Assembly (NCBI GenBank): GCA_023055425.1 | Contig: JALGPY010000008.1 | Span: forward strand, 12,557,501 to 12,621,500 | Source of the DNA: Linanthus parryae | Taxonomy: Eukaryota > Streptophyta > Magnoliopsida > Ericales > Polemoniaceae | DNA length: 64,000 bases | Direction: 5' to 3' | In this document: piece by piece, positions 25,601 to 35,697 of the stretch | Layout: each line of letters starts with the position of its first letter | Position numbering within the stretch: position 1 is the stretch's first letter | The notes under the pieces: generated by a model | The model's input: only the letters and a program-made list of their open reading frames with translations | Database searches by the model: none | Told to the model about the DNA's origin: nothing | Program-made: the position numbers and the translations under genes

Positions 25601-26061
25601 ACGGTCCAAGAGGGCCCACTAACACTTGGCCGAACTCCTAATGGTCCGCCAAAGGCCTTGGGTCGGCCGGCCCCTAGACCACACGACTAGGCCGTGCGCT
25701 AGGGCTGCCCCGGCCCCTTGGCCGAGCCTTGCTTGGGCGGCAAGGAAGGAGGGGCGGTCCCCTGGGGGGGCCAAACCTCCTTTAGGAGTTGTTTCCAAAA
25801 TAACTCCTTGCCTTGCTGCCCAAGTTTGGTTGTTTCTTAATTGAAAAAGTCTCCTTTTTCCAATTGGATGCCCATGAGCCCTTGATCTAAGATCCTAAAA
25901 TTTCTCAAACTCACTAACTCCTACATCTCATGTAAAATTACTTCTTGTTTGATTGATTTATTGACAAATTGCATCATTATGCTTGATTTGTCCGCTTTAC
26001 GCGATAAACACTAATTTAAAGTGTAAAACTACATAAATCGTAACCACGTTATGCTCTACGG

Positions 26062-26079
26062 CCTGTGGCTCTGATACCA
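26062..26079 (-). other. Primer binding site of copia-B (tRNA-iMet type)
   Basis: On the minus strand TGGTATCAGAGCCACAGG begins one base after the 5' LTR. It matches the canonical copia primer site. Confidence 0.92.
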
Positions 26080-26080
26080 C

Positions 26081-27623
26081 TGTATGGTTTTGATCATGGA
26101 TACGCAGCGGAATAATAGAAATTTATCCGATCCAGACCCTCCAAGGATCACAGGAAGAGAAATCATGACGATGGTAAATGATTCGTGTTATGTACCTTGT
26201 AGGTCTCCTTCGATGACTTCAAACGCGAAAAACATCACGTCACTACGGTTGATCAACTCCTAGAGGTGGGATCTAGATCCTCAAACTCCTTGTGCTAGCT
26301 AGGAAGAATGGAAGAGGAAGAAGAAATCAAGCAAGAAAGGAGCACCAAGGTGAGCGGCACCTCCTTGTGAGGCCGACGGGTAGGGGGCGGTCCCCAGGGG
26401 GGTTCGGCCCTCCTTTGGGACTTGATCTCTATCCTATCTTTATTATCTCCTACTCGAAGTATGTAGATGTGTAGAGAAAATAATCTAGGAGTGTTCTTTA
26501 TATAGTCCAACAACTCCTTGTCCTACTGCATAAAGAAGCCCTCTCATAATCCTACTCAAATAAGGATTAGTCCTTTTTGCAAATTACTCATAATCATGTC
26601 CATACATGGATTAGTTCTGTTTGAAAATTAATCATAATAATGTCTCTACATGAATTAATCCACCTTGGTAAATTCTAATTATGTCTATACATGGATTAGT
26701 CCATTTTGCCTATTAGTCCTACTAAGTTATCAAGTTGTTGCGATTTGATCCTTCTAATTAATTAATCATATTAATTAATTCTCAATTTTAGTTCACCCAT
26801 ATATGGCGTGTGACCCCATAGGTTCCATTTAGTTGGTAGTAATAATTTACTAATATGGAGCGGCCTCTAGCAAGACATCCATTCTAGCCAACAAATAGAA
26901 TAGTCATCATGACAAACCTTGTGCAAGTATTGTCTCATCCCTTTGTCTCAATATCCGGATTGGACACGAAACATACAAGTCACACTTTTATATTAAATTC
27001 ATAATTCTTAGATCTTGAGAATAGCCTTATTCGTGCAAATAACATCAATATCCTATACTGATTTATTTGAGTCTGGCCAGACATTCTATAAGCACTATCC
27101 CTCGAGTGGCCTAGGATATTTGCTCCCGTTATGTGGGAGGGAAAAATTCTATCTACATCACTAAGATAACTAATCTTTCTTCCTATTGTGTCCGGTACGC
27201 GCCTTTATGACTACCCAGTCACGGTGTAGCGTTTGACGCTACCAAAACACAATATTCCACAACTAGAAGATCTAGTGACTTCAAGTCTAAGGATGACAAT
27301 ACTGTTGTCACCGCGAGAAGCACTTGTGACTTTACATAACTTGTATGTAGCCTTCTCGGAGATGGGTCAATCCAGTATTCCATTACTCCTAATGCATACC
27401 CATGTCTTGGATCGTGATATCTCCATATCAATCCAACCCCATACTAGTCTATAGTTGATTGTCCTGTTAATCAATATAATCGACCAGGGATATTTAAAAA
27501 TATAACATTTATATTCTACGAACTTCATTCATGTTATCATATCTCCATACCGATAACATAATGAATCGTAAATCCACATATTTGTCACAATAAATTGATT
27601 GCCCCTGAGGCACAATTCCAACA
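26081..27623 (-). repeat. 5' LTR of copia-B
   Basis: 1,543 bp copy of 19518-21062. A G/C-rich GGGGCGGTCCCC segment at about 26394 also occurs in the interior at about 25752. Confidence 0.92.
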
Positions 27624-27693
27624 CACTTACCCCAATATTTTATACTATTAAAGTCAATGAAGAGTTAATGCCTTAGTAGCATTTTCCAGCTAA

Positions 27694-29040
27694 CACTATA
27701 GAAATTTCTGCAAAAAATGGCAGAGTCAAACCGCCCTTAAAAACTTAAAAACCGCCGTTAAAAGTGTAAACGGCGGCAAAAACGGCGGTTAACATCTCGC
27801 CGTAGATCTCACTGTCGGGAACACTAACCGACGGTTTACAGCCGTCATTATAATAAACGGCGGTTGGAAAAAACCGTCGTTAATTTAACGGCAGGTGTCC
27901 GAAAGCCGTCGTTTATTTTGTTTTAATATGTATGTTGTTTTAAATTAGTTTTTAATTGATTTCGGAAAAAAATAGTTATTTTAATTAAAATTTTTGTAAT
28001 TCATTTTTTGATTATTTTTACAGCTTCGTCCAACGCAGCATCTTTTATTTTCATTTTTCGTACACAAGATAATTTTCTTGACAATCGGTCTTACAATTCT
28101 TCATCATCCAGAATCAGTCTCAATTAGTCTCTTACCCTCAATCAATCATTTTAAATTGATAGCAACTTACATATTCTTCATTACCCGTTTAGACTTCGTA
28201 AATCAGCAAACTGATCTAGATCCAAATGGAGAACGGAAGGAGAGAGATGAAACAAAGAGCGAACGAGATGAATAATCAGAAAGGGAAGACGAGAAAGGGG
28301 AGAGAGGGACGATAGAAGCAGAGATAGAGGGACGATAGAAGCAGAGCGAAAAAGAGACACAGAGGGAGGCCGACGATTGTAGCAGAAAGAGTGATGGTGG
28401 ATGAATAGATAAACGAATAGAGAACGAGATGGAGATAGAGAGAATCAGAGAGGCAAAGACGGGAAAGGAGAGAGATGATAGAACCAGGGCGAGAGAAAAG
28501 GAGAAACAGAGGGACCATACCTGTCCGACCATCATCGACGAGGAAGAGAGGGAGGCCATCGTCGACGAGGAAGAGAAAGAGGGTGACCATCGTTGACGAG
28601 GAAGAGAGGGAGGGAGGCGGATCTGATTTCAGAGGGAGAATGGGGAGTGGGTGGTGGTTATAAGAATAGGGTTACAATCCTGTGGCTGTGATTATATGGA
28701 AGTTGACGGCTGAGATTGAATGAAAAATAATTTAAATTATTTTCAATAAAACGACGGTTTGTGACAAACCGCCGTTAAATTAGAGCATAAACGACGGTTT
28801 ACAGTAAACGCCGCTAAGGGAAAACTTATACGACGGTTTTGTAACTTCCGCCGTTAATTTTTTTAATTAACGACTAGTGTATTTTTAACCGCCGTTAATT
28901 CAATGCCTTATACGACGGTTATGTGTTTCCGCCGTTATATTTTCTATTTACGACGGTTTTCAAATATCCGCCATTAAAGATAAGCTTGAAACGGCGGTTG
29001 TTCCTGTCAACCGCCGGAAAAGAGCATATTTCTAGTAGTG
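27694..29040. mobile_element. Non-autonomous CACTA (En/Spm) element
   Basis: The left end is CACTATAGAAATTTC and the inverted right end is CACTACTAGAAATATG, the CACTA terminal signature. The 3-bp target duplication TAA is at 27691-27693 and 29041-29043. Both subterminal regions (about 27735-27920 and 28750-29010) are dense with ACGGCGGTT/ACGACGGTTT and their reverse complements, the expected TNPA-type binding clusters. The core at 28200-28640 is strikingly purine-rich on the plus strand. No transposase is encoded. The paralogous flank near 34656-34870 lacks the insert. 1,347 bp. Confidence 0.9.
28200..28640 (+). repeat. Purine-rich GA tract inside the CACTA element
   Basis: Over about 440 bp the plus strand is dominated by GAGA, GGAA and AGAG runs, with imperfect internal repeats such as GGGACGATAGAAGCAGAG repeated at about 28307 and 28330. 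Open frames on both strands here (28203-28663) reflect this bias and are not called as genes. Confidence 0.6.
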
Positions 29041-30500
29041 TAAAGAAATGTCATAAATTTAAAGTAAACTGTAGTTCTTTTAGAAGTATAATTTATTATG
29101 GAACACAACCACTCAGATCGAATGTTGGTCTAAGTTTCCACATTTTATAGATATAGCACGTATCTTGGTAGCATTGTGTGATTATATATTTTTCTATCTT
29201 CAGGAAATGATAAATCGTTGTGGTGAAATGGTGAAGAACTCTCTATTTTGATCTTCCTCTTTGGTGTTTTAGATCTTGTGAATCAATAATAGTGCATTAT
29301 CCTAAATTTAAAGTTGTAGTATACGTCCATAAATGTCCATCTCCAATCCTTGTTTCATAGCTAGAGTCACAATTTTCTTGCACCAATTCCCCAATTCAGA
29401 ATGCTGGCTCGAGCTATGACTAGCTCTCCATAGTGGTTTACGCTTGTGCCCAATTTCTCCTCATGAGATCATGCCTCTAGGAAGATCATTTTATCCATAT
29501 CCTTTGGTGGTCATTGCCAAGATTTAGTAGATTTACCATCAGGGTTTAGAAATGAGTTTTCTCTTTTTCTTGCATTTATAGACTTGTACTCCTTTAGGGG
29601 TTTTCCTTTTTCTTGCATTGATTGATATGTGCTTCTTTAAGGGTTCTCGTTTTCTTGCATTGATTGATATATACTCCTTTAGGTAGTTTCGGACTTGATC
29701 TTCTAATGATTCAACCGATTTACTATGTCCCTCAACTTTACTTTGTTTTTGTTGGTCGACAAGTACCACGGCCATACACAGAAGATCTTTGCATGTGGTG
29801 CTTTATTTCTCAGGGACATTTGATATTCCACTCTCTATACTTCACCATTTTTTTGGCTTATCCACCTTTCAGTGAGCGGGCCCATAAATTTCATTCTATT
29901 AGCACAGTCTCATACTATATCTCTATGTCGATTCCTCCTTTTGGTAGAGTTCGCATAGTATTTTTATATAAATATATATCTTTCAATTCTTCTGGCTATG
30001 ATAGTTATTCTCTCTATATTTTCCAAACTAAGAAGGAGATTTTCTCGCGGATATTTAGTTTTCATAGAGTGGTAAGCTAGCTGTTACAGTTTTTACCATT
30101 TGAGTCCTCTATTCTAGACACATTTTTTGCACGTTCTCGTGCCAATTCATAGCATGCCTTGATTTAGTAGATCCATTTTCACTGTAGAAGCATATCCACT
30201 CTACATATCGGTTTGCAACTGTGATGAAGACTCCCATGAGGCCATGACCTCTTTTGTGTACATCTTTAACAAGTCCCATTCGTGATGTTTGTTTGTCTCA
30301 AGTCTTGCCAACCATGGATCCTTTAAGAAATTGATGAATTCTCCATTTTCCATTGTCAAGCTTACACTAACCCTAAAGTAAGATTACGAAACAAGTACGT
30401 GCGAATAATGTACATTTTGGGTGGAAAGTAAACTCAACAAAAGATCATTGTTTGTTTAATGTGTAGAATGATGATTAAAACAGTAAAGGGGCAATAAGAA
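29041..30500 (+). repeat. Duplicated 5' flank of LBD gene 2 (unit 2)
   Basis: This ~1.4 kb block aligns with 39570-40954 (after LBD gene 3) and, with divergence, with 34856-35697 plus 37112-38100 (before LBD gene 3). Shared landmarks include GATCTTCCT...TTTGGTGTT, CCAATCCTTGTTTCATAGCT and GAGCGGGCCCATAAAT. No coding gene was recognised. An open frame at 29664-30080 is not preserved as such in the other copies and is not called. Confidence 0.8.
29553..29692 (+). repeat. Three tandem ~50-bp repeats
   Basis: The phrase TTTTTCTTGCAT...GATATGTGCT...CTTTA recurs three times with a period of about 50 bp. It is retained in the paralogous copy at about 39910-40040, so it predates the unit duplication. 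Confidence 0.55.
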
Positions 30501-30637
30501 GAATTCACCTTGAGGCGTCATAAAAACTACTCCATGTATACAGCAGTAGTACTCTCTAGAGAGAAAAATAGAAAAATGTAGTACAACGACAAATAGGAAA
30601 CCAGACTTCTCACACTATACCCCTTTCTAAGAAAAAA

Positions 30638-30696
30638 CCACTGCGACCTCGTCACGAAACCCACGTTCTACCCGGCCCTCCCCCTACTCCTTATAA
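30638..30696 (+). promoter_or_regulatory. LBD gene 2 core promoter: conserved 18-bp block plus TATA
   Basis: The 18-bp block CCACTGCGACCTCGTCAC at 30638-30655 and TTATAA at 30691-30696 repeat the arrangement of genes 1 and 3. The start codon follows about 84 bp later. Confidence 0.65.
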
Positions 30697-30779
30697 CCGC
30701 AACTCTCCAATGTCAATCTCGTATTCTCAAACCCTTCTCTCCTCTCTCTACATTTCTCTCTTCATTTCCAGTTATTGCC

Positions 30780-31640
30780 ATGAGGGTGAGTTTCAGTGGT
30801 TGCCGGGTCCTCCGCAGAGCCTGCGGTGAAAACTGCACAATCAGGCCATGCCTTCAGTGGATCCAAAGTCCAGAGTCTCAGGCTAACGCCACTATCTTCC
30901 TCGTCAAGTACTATGGTCGCACGGGACTAGAGAACCTCCTTAATGTCGGCCCCAGTCACCTCCGCCCTGGTAATCTTGGAGCGACGTCTCCGCAATTGAC
31001 CATAAATGTCGCAATCAAAGCTCACAAGTTTTTAGAATTGGAAATGACTAACAGTTTTTTTGTGCTTTGGTTTGCAGCAATTTTCAGATCTCTGCTCTAC
31101 GAGGCTTGTGGGCGGATTGTGAACCCGATCTACGGCTCCGCCGGGTTATTGTTGACTGGAAACTGGAACCTCTGCCAGGCCGTTGTGGAAGTCATACTTA
31201 GCGGCGCGTCGATCGTGCAGGTCTCGCCGGAATTGATGGTCAACACAGTGAGTCCGCTTCTCAAGGCTGGCAACATCATGCATGTTTTCAAGGAAGAGGC
31301 ATCCAAGTCCTCTCTCGATTTGCACGAGGTTAAGAGTCAAACGAAGTTCAAGCGAGTAACGACGAGCGGGGCCAAACTGCAGGTAGAAGCCGAGCCGTGT
31401 ATGGATGAAGCTGCAGCTCACGTGATTTGTAGCTGGTTGAACAATAAGGAAATGATTTCTGCGTCGACAAGTCACGAATCGGTGCTGAGTCATGAATCGG
31501 ATAAAGGTGAGAGCGGCGGGGAAAGCACGTCGGCGGAGCCGATGGAGGCATCGTTGACGACTGAAGAGCAAGGGCGGACCGGCGGTGGCCATGTTGAGCT
31601 GGAGCAGATGCTCGGGTTGGAGCCGATTGTGAAGGAATAG
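30780..31640 (+). CDS. LBD gene 2: class II LOB-domain protein (LBD40/41/42-like) with altered zinc motif
   Basis: Exons 30780-30969 and 31078-31640 give 250 residues, the longest of the three copies and the only one with a full-length tail ending V-K-E. The 108-bp intron (GT...AG) has no stop in frame, so an unspliced transcript would also be open for 286 codons. By comparison with genes 1 and 3 the intron is real, since the family blocks join exactly across it. The first Cys of C-x2-C-x6-C-x3-C is Phe (codon TTC at 30792-30794); the other three Cys remain (residues 8, 15, 19). Loss of this ligand should weaken zinc binding and DNA contact (inference). The tail reads L-E-Q-M-L-G-L-E-P, so the middle Leu of an LxLxL EAR motif is replaced. 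It could be a sub- or neofunctional copy or a gene in decay. Confidence 0.85.
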   Translation: MRVSFSGCRVLRRACGENCTIRPCLQWIQSPESQANATIFLVKYYGRTGLENLLNVGPSHLRPGNLGATSPQLTINVAIKAHKFLELEMTNSFFVLWFAAIFRSLLYEACGRIVNPIYGSAGLLLTGNWNLCQAVVEVILSGASIVQVSPELMVNTVSPLLKAGNIMHVFKEEASKSSLDLHEVKSQTKFKRVTTSGAKLQVEAEPCMDEAAAHVICSWLNNKEMISASTSHESVLSHESDKGESGGESTSAEPMEASLTTEEQGRTGGGHVELEQMLGLEPIVKE

Positions 31641-31652
31641 AAAATGATCAGC

Positions 31653-31687
31653 GATGATGAGATGATGATGATGATGATGATGATGGA
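31653..31687 (+). repeat. GAT microsatellite
   Basis: A run of GATGAT units (about ten) just after the LBD gene 2 stop codon. Genes 1 and 3 have only two or three units at the matching place, so it expanded in copy 2. Confidence 0.85.
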
Positions 31688-31959
31688 CGATATGGAAGAA
31701 TCCATGTGTGGGATAATTTGCGTTGAATTTCTGCATAATAGATAGATCCACCGGTCATTAGGTTTTCAGTTTCTGGGTATGGGGTCCTTTTTTTCCTTTA
31801 TCTATTGTGGTAGTGGGGGGGGGGGGGGGGGAATCCTTTGTAATTGAATGGTAATGCTCTTGCTTTTATCCTAGTTACTTTTTTCTGATGTATGCTTAAT
31901 TATTATATTTGATATTAATTTTGGGTTTAGTGTTTTATGATAAGAAGTATGATGTTTTC

Positions 31960-32285
31960 TCAGAAGTATGATGGCGATCAGACTCTTCCAAAGTATGAGA
32001 TGAAAACTAAGTTGGTAATAATGTTAACCAAGTTAATTGATGGAGCAAGTGAATGTTCATCAGGTGGATTTTGTACAAGTTAGAAAATAGTAGGCTACCG
32101 TACTTAATTTGGGTTGGAAGATCTATAGGGAGTGATGAAATCGATTGTATTTGTCGCTATTGGTCTCACTTCCCTAAGTGTGTGATACACTAGTCATCAC
32201 TTAAGAGAAGAGTATCATTGACTAACATAAATTATTTGATCTATAGATAACTGTTTCGGTAGTTAATAAAATCAAACTAATGTAT
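31960..32285 (+). repeat. Duplicated 3' flank, paralogue of 16900-17240
   Basis: Aligned by eye with the downstream flank of LBD gene 1. It ends near the shared AAATCAAACT. Confidence 0.8.
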
Positions 32286-32619
32286 CAGTTGTACATATTT
32301 AAAAATATTTTAAATTATTTGTAATCCGCAGACTAATTCTGTAAAATCACAGATCGGATCGAACTATTTTTTTTTTTTCAATTTGTGAATTGCAGATCGG
32401 ACTTAATTCAACTCTAATTTGGACCGATCTAATCCATGTGTGGCCCAAACTAGAATCAAAGAAAACCTTATCACCGCCCTCTATGGCACCATCGAAGCAA
32501 GGAACGGCCACTGGGAACAAGGAACTTGTTTGAGCCCTGCTTTTCTAGCTTCTGATTGGAACTTGTGAGTAGAGCAAGTTTTGGGTGATGTATAACTGAT
32601 TGCTTCACAATCACTAGCT

Positions 32620-32621
<2 letters not shown>

Positions 32622-32652
<31 letters not shown>

Positions 32653-32668
32653 GGGGGGGGGGGGGGGT
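32622..32668. repeat. Poly-T/poly-G homopolymer block
   Basis: About 28 T followed by about 17 G. The minus-strand open frame through it (32481-32693) is a translation of the homopolymer and is not a gene. Confidence 0.9.
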
Positions 32669-33259
32669 TCATTTCTTTGTTTACCATAAGCATAGAACAT
32701 TATAGTATTAAAAATCAAGCAACAATGTGGTGTGAATTTAGGCATTAAGACATGACCTTCTTTTGTCTGCCACTCATTCTCTTTCTTCCTGACGTGTCAT
32801 GTGCTGTATTGATTAGAGCACCACGTGTATTTGCTCTTAGAGCAAACAAAAATTTCTCTTAAGACATAGGGGAGGTATTAATGACAAGTGATAATATCGC
32901 ATATCAAGGCTGGTACCCAAATTCGCCAAACAAGCACTACACTTCTCCATTTATTGGGCAGTGCTAATGTCTCATTTAAATAAGGTATAAAGAGAAGGGT
33001 TATAACTTCCGAGTGTATAAAAATAAATAAAGAGAGGGGTTATAAGGATTTGTTTTATGTGTGGTCTCATGACCATTGCTAACTACTACTAAGCACATAG
33101 TTCACCTCTGATATAGTATGAAACAAATGGTTCATCACTGAAGTATCAATAAAGTCCTCGTCATTTGCCACTGTGGCATCAACGAGCAAGCAACACGTAC
33201 CGGAAACAATGAAAAAGTGAAAGTACAGAATTACTAATGCAATCGACGTAGTTTTCGGC

Positions 33260-33450
33260 ATGGGCAGAGCCAACCCGTGACACAGGTAGGCACGTGCCAT
33301 GTCAAAACTTTTAAAAGACTGTAATTTTGTCCTATGATGTATTAAAAATTCAAATGTGCCCTACCAAAAATTACAATAGTCCCTAGGTATTTTGAATTCT
33401 TTGCAAGAGTGCCCCAGGTATTTTAAATACCTGGCTCCGCGTTTCGGCCA
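33260..33450. mobile_element. Candidate MITE with GCAGAGCCA / TGGCTCCGC ends
   Basis: The left GGGCAGAGCCAACCC and the right ATACCTGGCTCCGCG are inverted partners with mismatches. The enclosed ~190 bp is AT-rich and non-coding. The GCGGAGCCA terminus is common in small plant elements. No clear target duplication was found. Confidence 0.4.
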
Positions 33451-33589
33451 TGCTTCTCTAGCCTCTAATGGTAAAAACTAGTTTGCTCGCTTTTACTGCA
33501 ATTACATAGTGGTGGGAGGTATTGATAATACCATATATCGGGACTTGTGAGTGCTAAAATAGTGGGCTCCATTAACACTATTTTCAACG

Positions 33590-33680
33590 TCATTACATCA
33601 CCAAACATGTGAAAGGTTTATCAATCCTATAATAAGTTAAAAATATTACATCACCAAACATGTGATAGGTTTATCCCACA
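33590..33680 (+). repeat. Local tandem duplication, ~55-bp period
   Basis: ATTACATCACCAAACATGTG occurs at 33593 and again at about 33648, each followed by A(A/T)AGGTTTATC. No gene is recognised in the surrounding 31850-34050. Confidence 0.7.
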
Positions 33681-34049
33681 GCCCAGAAGCCAAAAAATAA
33701 ACACTATACATGTGCTTGAGCTCCAAAGGACTATACGCATGGTGCCCTCGTGTCAGTTCACAGTTTTTGGACCCCAATGCATGGCCATGGGTTTCCACAC
33801 TACCCTCCAGGTTCTCTTGAATTACAATTTTATCTCGTAATACTTCCTGGTTTTGGGAAAATGACGATTATGTCCCCGGTGATGTGAATTTTAAAATGAA
33901 TTATTAATTTCATTTCACCCCACGGGTATGTCATTTTGCACTTAGGTGGTTGAACGTAGTCCGTATTCCCATTATGTCTCAAGAATTAGGGCATTCTACT
34001 TGTGCTATAATTATGTCTATCTACATAAAAGAATTAAGGGATCTTTGTT

Positions 34050-34656
34050 GTAATCATGTCATATCGATTCATAAGTAAATCAGAGATATTCATAATCTTC
34101 CCTCTCGGGTTGAAGCAGATTTACTAGATATTCGATATCCGCCGAACTGTTTATTTATCCAAATTATTATGAATGGAATCATATTAGGTCCCTATCAACC
34201 TTCACATAGATACAGAGTTGTTGTAGATCATCATGAAATATTTTTTGTCACAATGGGATTTCAATACTTTTTTCAAACCATCGCGGAGGCTTCAACTTAG
34301 AGAAAAATGAATAATTTTATAAATTTATTGGATTACTTATGTGTCAATTGGTCTTGTTTCTATAATTTAGAAAATAAGTTTGAGAAACTAATAGTAATTA
34401 TTTATTTCAAAACCTTGGTTTGACAAAAATGTATTCTATCATCCGGAAGGTTGATCGAATGTTTCTTTCTCTACTTTCTATTCTTAGAAAGATGTTTGAG
34501 AAAAAAAATCTTACCATTATCTTGGTTTTATTTTCATAATGAGTAAATTCACATATTAGATAGATTCTCAATATTTATGGAGTATTACCGCATTATCGTC
34601 GCTTACCATTTATTCTGATTTTTTTATACTATAGAAGTAAATGAATAGTTAATTCC
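34050..34656 (+). repeat. Duplicated flank, empty-site copy for the insertions at 8.6-14.6 kb and 19.1-27.6 kb
   Basis: 34085-34440 aligns with 8441-8656, 9665-9727 and 14587-14720. 34555-34656 aligns with 19020-19085 and 27624-27690. The hAT-like element, copia-A, the MITE at 19085 and copia-B are all missing here. No gene is recognised. Confidence 0.72.
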
Positions 34657-34665
34657 TTCAAAATA

Positions 34666-34846
34666 GAGGGCCGCTATGCTTCACCCTTTTTTCTTCACCC
34701 TTCAAGCTCACCCCTTACGTGTCAAGATATGATTGTTGGTAGTATTTATTTTAAGATATTTCTATAATCACATCACCAATCAAAAACATCCACATAAGGG
34801 GTGAACTTGAAGGGTGAAGAAAAAAGGGTGACGTTTAGCATTTCCC
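34666..34846. mobile_element. Mutator-like MITE, 181 bp
   Basis: The 9-bp target duplication TTCAAAATA lies at 34657-34665 and 34847-34855. The inverted ends share CACCCTTTTTTCTTCACCCT and continue through TCAAG(C/T)TCACCCCTTA, more than 35 bp of near-perfect inverted repeat. Long inverted ends with a 9-bp duplication are typical of Mutator-like MITEs. There is no coding capacity. The paralogous site in unit 2 (about 27670-27690) lacks it. Confidence 0.85.
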
Positions 34847-34855
34847 TTCAAAATA

Positions 34856-35697
34856 TTACATAAATAATAAATATCACAACTTTAGAGTACACTCTAGCTC
34901 TTTGTGAGAAGTAACATGTATTACTGTGGAATCATATTGCATGAAAGATTCTTCTGGTGGATCACAAGTGTGAGCAACTCAGGCCGACTATCAGTCCAAT
35001 GTTCCACATTTTCAAAATATAAAGCTTGTCTTGTTAGTAGTGTGCAATAATATTTTTTCTTTCTACATAAAATGTAAAGTCATTGTGGTGAAGCGGTGAA
35101 TAATTCTTTTGATCTCGATCTTCCTCTTTGGTGTTTTTGGTCTTGTGAATCAATTGCAGAGGATCACCCCCAATCTAAAACTTTTTGTATACTTCCATCG
35201 ATGCCCATCTCTAATTATTAATTTTATTTTTATTTTTTGCAGCTAGAGTCTCAATCTCTTTGGCTCTAGTTCCCCAATTCAGAGTGGCGCCTCAAGGTAT
35301 GATTAGCTCTCTATTACGGTTCTTCATAGTGATAATAGCTTCGGTTGTGCCCAAATATTTCTCTCAAGATAATGTCTCCGGTGAGGTTCAATTTTTGTTG
35401 CGGTTCTTCATAGTGATATTTGCTTCGGTTGTGCCCAAATTTTTCTCGCAAGATCATGTCTCCGGTGAAGTTGAGTTTCTTCATGTCCACATGTGTTCCT
35501 TCCATAGTTTTAGTAGATTAGACATCTAAATTTAGGAGTGAATTTTCCATTTTGCATGCATTGATAGAATCTGCACTCATTTATGATATACTCTTTTACT
35601 TGCATTCCTTTAGGTAGTTTTTGACTTGAACTTCTAGGGCTTCCGCCGAACCACTATGCCTCTCATACTTTAATTTGTTTATATTAGTCTATAGGTA
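34856..35697 (+). repeat. Duplicated 5' flank of LBD gene 3 (left part)
   Basis: Diverged paralogue of 29041-29760, sharing GATCTTCCTCTTTGGTGTTT and AATTCCCCAATTCAGA-like landmarks. Interrupted on the right by an insert at about 35698-37111. Confidence 0.7.
35317..35484 (+). repeat. 84-bp tandem duplication
   Basis: CGGTTCTTCATAGTGATA starts at 35317 and again at 35401, and the two 84-bp units match over most of their length, both holding TGTGCCCAAAT and ATGTCTCCGGTGA. The open frame at 35260-35529 and its antisense partner simply translate this duplication and are not called as genes. Confidence 0.85.

Larger units (their letters stand above)
19518..27623 (-). mobile_element. Ty1/copia retrotransposon copia-B, reverse strand, decayed interior (Angela/BARE-like LTR ends)
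   Basis: Two direct copies of about 1.54 kb (19518-21062 and 26081-27623) flank a 5 kb interior. Read on the minus strand the LTR begins TGTTGGAATTGTGCC and ends in ACA. A tRNA-Met primer site lies just inside the right copy and a polypurine tract just inside the left copy. Flanks AACTT (19513-19517) and CACTT (27624-27628) give a 5-bp target duplication with one mismatch. The LTR start resembles Angela/BARE elements as I recall them. In the first 107 bases the LTRs differ at 6 positions by hand count, so it is older than copia-A. The interior carries recognisable but heavily broken integrase and RT. The paralogue at about 34600-34650 is an empty site. Confidence 0.92.

Noticed and set aside
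28203..28663. Several long frames on both strands inside the CACTA element
   Set aside because: They reflect the purine-strand bias; amino-acid composition is only that of the repeat.
29664..30080. 138-aa hydrophobic frame in the duplicated flank
   Set aside because: The paralogous copies at 39.9-40.4 kb and 37.1-37.5 kb do not keep the frame.
32481..32693. Minus-strand 70-aa frame with a poly-Pro/Lys stretch
   Set aside because: It is the translation of a T/G homopolymer block.
34085..34272. Possible organelle-derived segment, suggested by the conserved flavour of the text
   Set aside because: I could not match it to any plastid or mitochondrial gene, and it is explained as part of the tandem duplicated flank.
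35260..35529. 89-aa frame with an internal repeat and a matching antisense frame
   Set aside because: Both are translations of an 84-bp tandem DNA duplication.
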